The notes below the pieces were generated by a model. It did no database searches, was not told the origin of the DNA, and saw only the letters and a program-made list of their open reading frames with translations. DNA of 6,586 bases from contig JAMDCE010000484.1 of NCBI GenBank assembly GCA_023489135.1, positions 13,199 through 19,784 on the forward strand, read 5' to 3'. Source of the stretch: Chloroflexota bacterium. GTDB lineage: Bacteria > Chloroflexota > Chloroflexia > JAMDCE01. This document shows, in pieces, positions 1 through 6,586 of this stretch. A program made the translations under genes and the position numbers. Each line of letters begins with the position of its first letter. Positions within the stretch are counted from its first letter, which is position 1.

Positions 1-1763
1 CCTTGGGTCTCTGTGAGACAGGAATAGTAGAATCGAAGGCGGCTAAGTTGTTCGTGCAAGTGGCTTCGTTCCAGATCTCGTGCGGTGTCCTCGAATTCCC
101 TGGCGACACTTTTCCCACTAACGGGCGGCTCGCTCGTCGCTATTCTTTGGAGACGATCGAAACACTCCTGAAGTATCGGCTCAAGCCCCTCCCTGAATCT
201 GTCGAGATCGAATGGTTCTTCAGTCGAAAAGCAACTTCTCATAGAAGACAACATCTCTCGTATAAGGGTATCGCTCATCCAATTCTCGTCTATCCGCTCC
301 ACTAAGTCTCGCACTTCTGGATACACCAGCATCAGGATGAGGCAGTACTCTTCGATCGAGGTGGAAACGCGCTCCTCGCTCTGAGGCTCGTTCTTTGCCC
401 GAGGACCGGTGGGTCTGGGCGTCTGCGCCCGTGATAATGATAGCTCGATGGTTTTCTCGCTCACCTGAACCATCTGGGCCAGCTTCTGCACGTAGTGCGC
501 CTGTTCCACCTTGTCCGGAAGCTCTTTGATGATGGGCAGCAGCCGCTCGGCGGCCTTTGACTTGTCCTTGGCCTGCGTCAGATCGAGGCTGGACGACACC
601 GAGCTAAAGTAATAGTCGACGATCGGGAGGGCGTGTTCGATGGACCAGCGCCACTCCTCGGGATTCTCTCGTATCACCTCGTCGGGGTCCTGGCCCCGGG
701 GCAGGGTGATGATGCGGATGTCCGCGTCGAGCTTGTATTCGTACCGGATCAGCCCGCTCCAGGAAGGCACCGGCACCACCTTCTTGTCAAAAACCTGCTT
801 GGCCACTTCCAGACCGCGCAAGGTGGCTTCGTCTCCCGCGGCGTCGGGGTCCAGAGCCAGCACTAGTTTCTTGGTCAGCCGCTTCAGCGCGCCCACCTGC
901 TTCTCAGTCAGGGCGGTTCCCAAAGAGGCAACCACGTTTTTCATGCCGCACTGATGCGAAACCACGGCATCGAAATAGCCTTCGACGACCACCACCTTGT
1001 CTTCTCGCCGAATGGCGGCGCCGGCAAGGTCTATACCGTAAAGGGAAGCGCTCTTGTCAAAGACCGGCGTCTGAGGCGAATTCAGGTACTTGGGCTGGGA
1101 ATCGTCTAGCGCGCGCCCTCCGAATCCGGTTACATTCCCCCGGCTATCCCGGATGGGAAAGATCAGCCGTCCGCGGAACCGGTCGTATTGGCCTCCCCCT
1201 TCCCGTTCAATCGCCAACCCCGCTTCGACTATTTCGGCTAGGTCGTAACCTTTGTTAACTAAATAGTCGGTCAGCGACTGCCAGCTGTTTAGCGAGTAGC
1301 CCAGCTGGAAGGCCTCGATAGTGTCGGCGTCGATGGCCCGTTTGTGAAGGTACTCCCTGGCGATCTTCGCGGCGTCGGCATTGAGAAGTAGATTGTGGAA
1401 ATAGCGGGCCGCGGCGTCGTTTATCTCGAAGAGGTGCGAGCGATGTTGCCCCTCCACGGCCTCGGCTCGTCGGGTGGGCAATGTCACTCCGGCCTTCTCG
1501 GCCAGGAGCTTCAGCGCTTCGCCAAAACCGACGTTCTGGGACCGCATCACGAAGCCGAATATGTCCCCGTTCGCGCCGCAACCGAAACAGTGGAAGTTTC
1601 CCTTGTCAGGGAAGACGATGAACGAGGGCGTCTTCTCTGAATGAAACGGGCAGAGCCCTTTGAGGGTGCGGCCGGCCTTTTTCAAGGGCACAACCTGGCT
1701 CACCACTTCCTCGATGCTGACTTTCTCCTTTATCTCCTCGATGGCGCTGTTAGCCGAGAACAA
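1..1763 (-). CDS. dnaG: DNA primase DnaG, 3' end cut by the window edge
   Basis: Primase that synthesises RNA primers for Okazaki fragments and acts with the replicative helicase. I translated the frame by hand from TTG 1763 to the window edge: 587 codons, no stop and no frameshift. N-terminal CHC2 zinc-binding domain: CPFHSEKTPSF (C38, H41) and HCFGCGANGDI (C59, C62). Catalytic core: RGRLIFPIRDSRG (about 198-209), GFGGRAL (213-219), then the TOPRIM fold with VVVVEGYFDAV (E261) and LALDPDAAGDEA (D305, D307, D311), which bind metal ions, and GQDPDE (357-362). A polar proline-rich linker (about 445-468) leads to a helical C-terminal region that normally binds DnaB helicase. Relatives are about 580-640 residues, so only a short tail should be missing. 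The start is TTG with GGGAG four bases upstream; no better start precedes the zinc domain. It is last in this cluster; rpoD often follows dnaG in bacteria, but that region is outside the window. Confidence 0.97.
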   Translation of the reverse strand, partial: MFSANSAIEEIKEKVSIEEVVSQVVPLKKAGRTLKGLCPFHSEKTPSFIVFPDKGNFHCFGCGANGDIFGFVMRSQNVGFGEALKLLAEKAGVTLPTRRAEAVEGQHRSHLFEINDAAARYFHNLLLNADAAKIAREYLHKRAIDADTIEAFQLGYSLNSWQSLTDYLVNKGYDLAEIVEAGLAIEREGGGQYDRFRGRLIFPIRDSRGNVTGFGGRALDDSQPKYLNSPQTPVFDKSASLYGIDLAGAAIRREDKVVVVEGYFDAVVSHQCGMKNVVASLGTALTEKQVGALKRLTKKLVLALDPDAAGDEATLRGLEVAKQVFDKKVVPVPSWSGLIRYEYKLDADIRIITLPRGQDPDEVIRENPEEWRWSIEHALPIVDYYFSSVSSSLDLTQAKDKSKAAERLLPIIKELPDKVEQAHYVQKLAQMVQVSEKTIELSLSRAQTPRPTGPRAKNEPQSEERVSTSIEEYCLILMLVYPEVRDLVERIDENWMSDTLIREMLSSMRSCFSTEEPFDLDRFREGLEPILQECFDRLQRIATSEPPVSGKSVAREFEDTARDLERSHLHEQLSRLRFYYSCLTETQ

Positions 1764-1767
1764 ATCT

Positions 1768-1772
1768 CTCCC
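1768..1772 (-). promoter_or_regulatory. Ribosome-binding site of dnaG
   Basis: GGGAG, within a longer AAGGGAGAG purine run, begins one base after the TGA stop of the upstream CPBP gene and lies four bases before TTG 1763. It supports the TTG start of dnaG and suggests coupled translation of the two genes. Confidence 0.7.
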
Positions 1773-1773
1773 T

Positions 1774-2742
1774 TCAAACCGCGCTGAAATACAGAGCGGC
1801 AAAAGAAATCGTGTTATTGATGCCGTGCCCAATCATGGGGGGTATAACGCTGTGCGTTCGGCGGTAAACGAAGGCCAGCAGCAGCCCGAGCACGAAAATC
1901 GGTGGGAAGGCCTCCCAGTTCAAATGGGCAGCGCCAAATATCAGCGAGCTGAAGAGATAGGCCTGCCACGTACCTTTTTGCTCCCAGAAAGCATGAAAAA
2001 CGTATCCGCGGAAGAAGGCTTCCTCGACTAGAGCGGCCAATGGCCCGCCGGCCAACACTACCAACGCGAATTCAGCCAGGGACGCTTTCTTGATCGAGCT
2101 AAATAACTTCATCTGCGTCTGCTCGATCCCGAACTGAGACATCACCAGCTCCACGATGGCCGCCGCCACGAAAATGGCGACCCCGGTTGCCAGGCCGTAA
2201 AGGATGCGCCGCCCCAGGTTCTCTCCGGTGAGTCCCATTCGGGTCCAGGTAATGATTCCCGGACGCACTATGCGCACCCATAAGACGCCCAGCAGGGAAA
2301 ACTCGAGCGTGACGACGCTGACCACAATCCCCATAGGCCCCAGCATCTGCTGCGCCCCTCTTCCAACTCCGAGGCCGAAACTGCCGATAGCCGAGGCCGG
2401 CTCGGCCAGAGCCACGCCGAAGATGAACAGGAACTGCAATATGAGCGAAACCACGATTGCCAGCCCCAGGCACGCCAGGACAGTTCGATAGGATCCGTAG
2501 CCTTCCCTGGCCTTGTGCCGGTCCAGCGCCGGCAAGATTACGTATAGCGCCAGCCCGACGACGAAGGTGAAGACACCAAGGGCCAATAGGCTAACCGCCC
2601 CCACCATGATTAACGCCATCGAAGGCGATGGACTGGCTGCCTGGCCGGAAGCGTTCAGCCAGTAGGTTGCGGCGAAGCCGATGGCTGCCAGAAGCAATCC
2701 GATGGCCATGAGCCAGGTGCTCAGCGATAGTTTTCCCAGCAC
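1774..2742 (-). CDS. CPBP-family intramembrane metalloprotease-like protein (Abi/CAAX protease fold)
   Basis: A 322-residue integral membrane protein. The C-terminal third carries the three motifs of the CPBP (Abi, Rce1-like) family: EEAFFRG (EExxxR: E240, E241, R245), FGAAH (F269, H273) and GHGINN (H306, N310). In the family these glutamates and histidines line an intramembrane catalytic or metal site. About eight hydrophobic stretches are visible, roughly at residues 9-30, 42-70, 86-113, 133-158, 181-205, 222-245, 260-275 and 281-296. The part before residue 170 is a poorly conserved membrane extension. Bacterial members have been linked to bacteriocin self-immunity, protein processing or unknown roles; nothing here identifies the substrate. 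The start is GTG 2742, the first start codon after the dgt stop, preceded by GGGAGG nine bases upstream; Met12 is a weaker alternative. The stop TGA is ten bases before dnaG. It is an unexpected member of a replication/metabolism cluster. Family assignment is firm; protease activity is inferred. Confidence 0.9.
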   Translation of the reverse strand: MLGKLSLSTWLMAIGLLLAAIGFAATYWLNASGQAASPSPSMALIMVGAVSLLALGVFTFVVGLALYVILPALDRHKAREGYGSYRTVLACLGLAIVVSLILQFLFIFGVALAEPASAIGSFGLGVGRGAQQMLGPMGIVVSVVTLEFSLLGVLWVRIVRPGIITWTRMGLTGENLGRRILYGLATGVAIFVAAAIVELVMSQFGIEQTQMKLFSSIKKASLAEFALVVLAGGPLAALVEEAFFRGYVFHAFWEQKGTWQAYLFSSLIFGAAHLNWEAFPPIFVLGLLLAFVYRRTHSVIPPMIGHGINNTISFAALYFSAV

Positions 2743-2751
2743 CCTATGCTG

Positions 2752-2757
2752 CCTCCC
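2752..2757 (-). promoter_or_regulatory. Ribosome-binding site of the CPBP-family gene
   Basis: GGGAGG on the minus strand immediately follows the dgt TAG stop and is nine bases before GTG 2742. It supports GTG as the initiation codon rather than the internal ATG of codon 12. Confidence 0.7.
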
Positions 2758-3879
2758 CTAACCAATATCGCGCCAGTATCTGGGGAACAGTACGTTCTCG
2801 AAAGTTTTCAGCGCATAGCGATCGGTCATGCCCGATACGTAGTCACAGGCGACCACCGCGGCGGAATCCCGTGCGAAGCGCTCGGTCAGCTCCGCCGGCA
2901 ACAGCTCGTAATGTTCGCAGAAATAGTTGTAAAGAGATTTGACGATGGTTTTGGCCTTGGCCGTTTCCTCGTCGGCCTGGTAAACAGCCTGGAACAGGTA
3001 TTCTCGCAGGGCATCGACCGCCTCCAGAATTGGCGGGCTCATCTGGATGAGGGGCCTGTTTTGCCCCGCCAGCTCTCGAATATGGTTCTGGCATTCCCGG
3101 TAACCCGCCTCGTCCTGGTTAGCGCTATCGAGATCGGCGGCCGCCGATTCCCAGCTCGCGCCGATAATGTCGCTGACCATTGTGTTGACGCGCTCCGAGT
3201 GCTTTACGCCCAAAACCCTCAATCTTTCCTTGGGCAAATCGTCGGGCGTTATCACCCCGGCCCGAATGGCGTCCCCGATGTCGTGGTTGATGTAGGCTAC
3301 GCTGTCGGCCATCTTGACTATCTGTCCCTCCAGCGTGGAAGCAACCCCCCATGCCTCGGCCGTGATGCTCGCCCGCGTCTTGGAGTGTCTCAATATGCCG
3401 TCGCGGACTTCCCAGGTGAGGTTTAGGCCTCGGCCGTCTTTCTCGATGAAATCCACCACCCTCAGGCTCTGCTCGTTGTGGCGAAATCCCCTGAGGTGTA
3501 CCTCGTCCAGAGCCTCTTCTCCCGTGTGTCCGAAGGGGGTGTGCCCCAGGTCGTGCGCCAGGGAGATGGCTTCCGTGAGGTCCTCGTTCAGGTTCAGCGC
3601 CCTCGCCACCGTCCGGGCGATCTGCGCCACTTCCAGCGTGTGCGTCAGGCGCGTGACATAATGATCCCCCAGTGGAGCGATGAATACCTGTGTCTTGTGT
3701 TTCAATCGGCGGAAGGCTTTGCTATGGATGATGCGATCCCGATCTCGTTGGAACTCGGAGCGCATCGGCGAAGGGTCCTCCGGAGTCTGCCTTCCGCGGG
3801 AGTATCGGCTCTTGGCGGCGAGCGGGGATAATCTCCGCTCGCCGTCTTCGATTTTCTGCCTGATGCCGTCCAGGTTCAT
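2758..3879 (-). CDS. dgt: dGTPase-like deoxynucleotide triphosphohydrolase (HD domain), complete
   Basis: Cytosolic metal-dependent hydrolase that splits a dNTP into a deoxynucleoside and tripolyphosphate, thereby influencing dNTP pools. The 373-residue protein is of the shorter bacterial Dgt-like class (E. coli Dgt is about 500). The N-terminus carries SRGRQTPEDPSPMRSEFQRD and DRIIHSKAFRRLKHKTQVF, hallmark sequences of this family. The HD metal site is visible as RLTHTLEVAQIAR (H80), AHDLGHTPFGH (H109, D110) and MADSVAYINHDIGDA (D192). RHNEQSLRVVDF (residues 133-144) is the conserved family segment after the HD pair. The C-terminal third is helical and less conserved. The ATG is the only plausible start: an in-frame TAG lies two codons upstream and the N-terminus aligns well with relatives from memory. 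AGGGA abuts the ATG, which is unusually close, so coupling to ppdK translation is likely. The preferred substrate cannot be read from sequence; many relatives act on several dNTPs. Confidence 0.96.
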   Translation of the reverse strand: MNLDGIRQKIEDGERRLSPLAAKSRYSRGRQTPEDPSPMRSEFQRDRDRIIHSKAFRRLKHKTQVFIAPLGDHYVTRLTHTLEVAQIARTVARALNLNEDLTEAISLAHDLGHTPFGHTGEEALDEVHLRGFRHNEQSLRVVDFIEKDGRGLNLTWEVRDGILRHSKTRASITAEAWGVASTLEGQIVKMADSVAYINHDIGDAIRAGVITPDDLPKERLRVLGVKHSERVNTMVSDIIGASWESAAADLDSANQDEAGYRECQNHIRELAGQNRPLIQMSPPILEAVDALREYLFQAVYQADEETAKAKTIVKSLYNYFCEHYELLPAELTERFARDSAAVVACDYVSGMTDRYALKTFENVLFPRYWRDIG

Positions 3880-3884
3880 TCCCT
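3880..3884 (-). promoter_or_regulatory. Purine-rich AGGGA abutting the dgt start (atypical ribosome-binding site)
   Basis: The 14-base gap between the ppdK stop and the dgt ATG ends in AGGGA, directly touching the ATG. Normal spacing is about 5-9 bases, so this is a poor independent initiation site. Reinitiation by ribosomes finishing ppdK is the likely explanation (inference). No alternative start lies upstream in frame because a TAG is two codons before the ATG. Confidence 0.45.
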
Positions 3885-3893
3885 ATGCGAGTT

Positions 3894-6557
3894 CTACGCT
3901 GTTCTGGCTACCATCTCGCCGGTGCTCAGCGCGGCCTGGGCCGCGGCGAGCCGGGCGATGGGTACCCGGAAAGGCGAGCAGCTGACGTAGTTCAGCCCCA
4001 GCTGATGGCAGAACTCGATCGAGCTGGGATCTCCCCCGTGCTCGCCACATATCCCCACTTCCAGCGTCGGTCGAGCCGCGCGTCCTCCCTCGACTCCAAT
4101 CTTCATCAGCTTGCCCACCCCCTCGCGGTCCAGGACCTGGAACGGGTTCACGGGCAGGATGCCGCTGTTGACGTACTGCAGGAGGAACTTGCCTTCGGCG
4201 TCGTCGCGGCTGTAGCCGAAAGTGGTCTGGGTCAGGTCGTTGGTGCCGAAGCTGAAGAACTCGGCGTACCTGGCGATCTGGTCGGCCGTGAGGGCCGCTC
4301 GCGGGATCTCGATCATCGTCCCGAACTTGTAGGAGAGGGGACGCCCCGCTTTGCTCTGGACGTCCTCGACCACCTTTTCCAGTATCTCCCGCGTCAGACG
4401 CAGCTCGTTCACGTGGCCGACCAGCGGGATCATGATTTCGGGGTGGACGTCCACTCCCTCTTGCCGGACCTCGTGGGCCGCGGTCAGAATGGCTCTGACC
4501 TGCATCTCGATGATGCCCGGCATCATCAGCCCCAGGCGGCAGCCGCGCAGACCCAGCATAGGGTTCATCTCGCGCATCTCGCCAACCTTCTTCAGCAGCC
4601 GCTCTTTTTCCGCCAGCTCCTGGGGCTTGTTACCTTCTATCCTAAGCTTGGTCACTTCGACCAGCAGTTCGTCGTAGCTGGGCAGGAACTCGTGCAGGGG
4701 AGGATCGATCAACCGGATCACGACGGGCAGACCGTTCATGGCTCGGAAGATGCCTTTGAAATCCTCTTTCTGGATGGGCAGGAGCTTGTCGAGAGCCTGC
4801 CGACGCACGTCTTCGCTCTCGGCCAGAATCATCTGCTGCACGATGGGCAGTCGGTCCTCTTCGAAGAACATGTGCTCCGTGCGGCAAAGCCCGATCCCCT
4901 GGGCACCGTTCTCGCGGGCCTTCCGCGCATCTCGCGGGTAGTCGGCGTTGGCCCAAACCTGCAGGCGTCGGATTTCGTCGGCCCAGGCCAGGATGTCGCG
5001 CATCTCCGCGCTCATCTCCGGCTCGATCATCGGCACCGGGCCCAGGATAACCTCCCCGGTGCTGCCATTGATCGAGATCACGTCGCCTTCCTTAACCACC
5101 ACTCCGTCGACTGAGAAGCTGCGCGTTCTCAGATCGATCTTGAGGGACTCGGCGCCGGCCACGCAGGGCTTGCCCAAGCCCCTCGCGACTACCGCGGCGT
5201 GGCTGGTGGCGCCCCCGCGGGCGGTCAGGATGCCTTGAGCCACCAGCATTCCGTGCACGTCGTCCGGACTCGTCTCCGGCCGGACCAGGATAACCCGCTC
5301 GCCGTTCTTCCCTAGCTCCTCGGCCTTGTCGGGATCGAAGATGGCCTTGCCGCTCGCCGCGCCCGGTGAGGCGTTCAGACCCTTCGCGATCACGTTCACT
5401 TCGGCGTTGGGGTCTATCCGGCGGTGCAGCAACTGCTCGATCTGCGCCGGCTCCACGCGCATAATGGCCTCTTCCTTGGAGATCAGGCCCTCCTCGACCA
5501 TGTCCACGGCTGTTTTCACCGCCGCTTGCGCCGTGCGCTTGGCCGAGCGCGTCTGGAGCATGTAGAGCTTGCCCTTCTCGACCGTAAACTCCAGGTCCTG
5601 TACGTCCCGGTAGTGCTTCTCCAGTCGATTGGCTATCTCCGAGAACTGCTGGTAGACCTGAGGCAGCTCATTCTGCATCACTTCGATCTTATGTGGCGTG
5701 CGAATGCCGGCTACCACGTCCTCGCCCTGGGCATTCAGCAGATATTCGCCGTACAGTTTCTTCTCTCCGGTAGAGGGGTTGCGGGTGAAGGCCACGCCCG
5801 TCCCCGAGTCGAAGCCCATGTTCCCGAAGACCATCATCTGCACGTTGACCGCCGTGCCGAGGTCGTGCGGGATCTTGTGGAAGTTACGGTAATCGATGGC
5901 CCTCTTGTTGTTCCAGGAGCTGAAGACGGCTTCGATGGCCTTCTCCAATTGCTTGTAGGGATCGTTGGGGAAATCCTCGCCGGTTTCCTTCTTGACCAGC
6001 GCCTTGTAATCGGCCACCACCTGCTTGAGGTCTTCGGCGGTAAGCTCGGTGTCCTGCGTAACTCCTGCTTTGCGCTTTTGTTCGTCCAGGATGTGCTCGA
6101 ATTTCCCCGGGTCGATGTCCAGCACGATCTTGGCGAACATCTGTATGAAGCGACGGTAGGCATCGTACGCGAAGCGCTCGTTGTTGGTCAGCTTGGCCAG
6201 GCCCTGAACCGACTGTTCGTTCAGGCCCAGATTGAGGACCGTGTCCATCATGCCGGGCATGGAGAACTTGGCGCCGGAACGGACCGATACCAGAAGCGGG
6301 TCGTTGGGGTCCCCGAACTTCTTGCCGGTCTGCTGCTCCAGTTGTTTGAGTGCGGCGAGCACCTGGTCCCACATGCTCTCGGGGAACTTCTTCCCTTCCT
6401 GGTAGTAGGCGTTGCACGCCTGGGTCGTGATCGTAAAACCCTGGGGCACCGGAAGTCCCGCTCTGGTCATCTCGGCTACCCCGGCTCCCTTCCCCCCTAG
6501 AAGGTCCCGCATTTGGGCGTTACCTTCGCTAAAAAGGTAGACCCACTTAGTCGCCAT
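3894..6557 (-). CDS. ppdK: Pyruvate, phosphate dikinase (PPDK), complete
   Basis: Cytosolic enzyme that reversibly converts pyruvate, ATP and Pi into PEP, AMP and PPi, working in gluconeogenesis or PPi-linked glycolysis. The 887-residue product matches the usual family length (about 870-890). Visible signatures, in order: N-terminal nucleotide-binding domain with GGKGAG (K23), SVRSGAKFSMPGMMDT (R93) and LQTRSAKRT (Q335, R337); swivelling phosphohistidine domain with GGATSHAAVVARG, where H453 is the phospho-carrier and T451 the residue phosphorylated by regulatory kinases in relatives; C-terminal PEP/pyruvate barrel with GLCRTEHMFF, IRLIDPPLHEFLP, TMIEIPRAAL, SFGTNDLTQTTFGYSRDD and GICGEHGGDP (C837, the expected general acid). 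All key residues are present, so it should be active. I chose ATG 6557 over the in-frame ATG 6578 because AGGAGG lies between them and MATKWVYLF is a typical PPDK start. The TAG stop is 14 bases before dgt. The domain order and TSH/C837 motifs distinguish it from PEP synthase and from PTS enzyme I. Confidence 0.98.
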   Translation of the reverse strand: MATKWVYLFSEGNAQMRDLLGGKGAGVAEMTRAGLPVPQGFTITTQACNAYYQEGKKFPESMWDQVLAALKQLEQQTGKKFGDPNDPLLVSVRSGAKFSMPGMMDTVLNLGLNEQSVQGLAKLTNNERFAYDAYRRFIQMFAKIVLDIDPGKFEHILDEQKRKAGVTQDTELTAEDLKQVVADYKALVKKETGEDFPNDPYKQLEKAIEAVFSSWNNKRAIDYRNFHKIPHDLGTAVNVQMMVFGNMGFDSGTGVAFTRNPSTGEKKLYGEYLLNAQGEDVVAGIRTPHKIEVMQNELPQVYQQFSEIANRLEKHYRDVQDLEFTVEKGKLYMLQTRSAKRTAQAAVKTAVDMVEEGLISKEEAIMRVEPAQIEQLLHRRIDPNAEVNVIAKGLNASPGAASGKAIFDPDKAEELGKNGERVILVRPETSPDDVHGMLVAQGILTARGGATSHAAVVARGLGKPCVAGAESLKIDLRTRSFSVDGVVVKEGDVISINGSTGEVILGPVPMIEPEMSAEMRDILAWADEIRRLQVWANADYPRDARKARENGAQGIGLCRTEHMFFEEDRLPIVQQMILAESEDVRRQALDKLLPIQKEDFKGIFRAMNGLPVVIRLIDPPLHEFLPSYDELLVEVTKLRIEGNKPQELAEKERLLKKVGEMREMNPMLGLRGCRLGLMMPGIIEMQVRAILTAAHEVRQEGVDVHPEIMIPLVGHVNELRLTREILEKVVEDVQSKAGRPLSYKFGTMIEIPRAALTADQIARYAEFFSFGTNDLTQTTFGYSRDDAEGKFLLQYVNSGILPVNPFQVLDREGVGKLMKIGVEGGRAARPTLEVGICGEHGGDPSSIEFCHQLGLNYVSCSPFRVPIARLAAAQAALSTGEMVARTA

Positions 6558-6567
6558 CCTTGGAAGG

Positions 6568-6573
6568 CCTCCT
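6568..6573 (-). promoter_or_regulatory. Ribosome-binding site of ppdK
   Basis: A perfect AGGAGG on the minus strand ends ten bases before ATG 6557. It lies inside the extra codons that would be added by the in-frame ATG at 6578, and no comparable site precedes that upstream ATG. It therefore decides the start at 6557. The spacing is slightly long; an AAGG directly before the ATG is too close to be the main site. Confidence 0.8.
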
Positions 6574-6586
6574 AACATAAGATTGC

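Larger units (their letters stand above)
1..6557 (-). other. Probable four-gene operon ppdK-dgt-CPBP-dnaG
   Basis: All four genes share the minus strand with gaps of 14, 15 and 10 bases, too short for an internal terminator or a conventional promoter. I saw no hairpin with a T-run between them. The operon's promoter should lie above coordinate 6586 and its end below coordinate 1, both outside the window. The operon call is inferred from spacing; promoters inside the coding regions cannot be excluded. Confidence 0.8.

Noticed and set aside
3..305. Plus-strand 100-codon frame at the low-coordinate edge
   Set aside because: It lies opposite the dnaG C-terminal coding region, which stays open on the minus strand to the edge; no motif or ribosome-binding site supports it.
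1774..2742. CPBP gene as a bacteriocin-immunity or phage-defence (Abi) gene
   Set aside because: The family name includes Abi, but there is no bacteriocin precursor, transporter, toxin or other defence gene nearby, and the neighbours are housekeeping genes.
2746..3426. Plus-strand open frame of about 226 codons opposite dgt
   Set aside because: It mirrors the well-supported dgt gene and has no domain of its own.
3885..5114. Long open frame of about 409 codons on the plus strand opposite ppdK
   Set aside because: It is fully antisense to a clear PPDK with all catalytic motifs. Its translation is rich in His, Gln, Asp and Val in a low-complexity way typical of the complement of GC-rich coding sequence, and shows no recognisable domain.
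5424..6500. Open frame of about 358 codons on the plus strand opposite the ppdK 5' half
   Set aside because: Same reasoning: it is a complement shadow of the PPDK ATP-grasp domain, with leucine/histidine-rich sequence and no supported start signal or family motif.
6555..6578. ppdK start at the in-frame ATG 6578 (894 residues)
   Set aside because: The added codons are the ribosome-binding site itself, and homologous PPDKs begin near the MATKWVY-type sequence at 6557.
6573..6582. TATGTT on the minus strand as a -10 promoter element for ppdK
   Set aside because: It would place the transcript start inside or after the AGGAGG ribosome-binding site, and the -35 region lies outside the window.

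Overview
The window is a tightly packed bacterial housekeeping gene cluster. Everything supportable lies on the minus strand and is transcribed from high to low coordinates. In order of transcription it holds: ppdK (pyruvate, phosphate dikinase, complete), dgt (HD-domain dNTP triphosphohydrolase, complete), an unnamed CPBP-family (Abi/CAAX-protease-like) integral membrane protein, complete, and dnaG (DNA primase). The dnaG frame is open through 587 codons and runs off the low-coordinate edge just before its stop. The gaps between genes are 14, 15 and 10 bases, so the four genes are very probably one operon. No rRNA, tRNA, CRISPR array, insertion sequence, terminator or long repeat was seen, and no non-coding stretch exceeds about 30 bases.

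Organism: coding is fairly GC-rich (by eye, mid to upper 50s percent). Start codons are mixed (ATG, ATG, GTG, TTG), each with a purine-rich Shine-Dalgarno sequence nearby. From general memory, the order ppdK-dgt-dnaG, usually followed by the primary sigma factor gene rpoD, is familiar from Chloroflexota such as Dehalococcoidia and from some Firmicutes-like lineages. Chloroflexota is my preferred but unproven guess; only a database search could settle it.

How the genes fit together: DnaG makes the RNA primers for replication. Dgt hydrolyses dNTPs and so affects the precursor pool of the same process. PpdK interconverts pyruvate/ATP/Pi with PEP/AMP/PPi and sits at the head of the cluster as a central carbon and energy enzyme. 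The membrane CPBP protein is the odd member; it lies between dgt and dnaG, and its stop codon is almost fused to the dnaG ribosome-binding site.

I looked for an undescribed system and did not find one. The points most worth a second look are the membrane protease-like gene embedded in the replication operon and the translation signals at the gene junctions.
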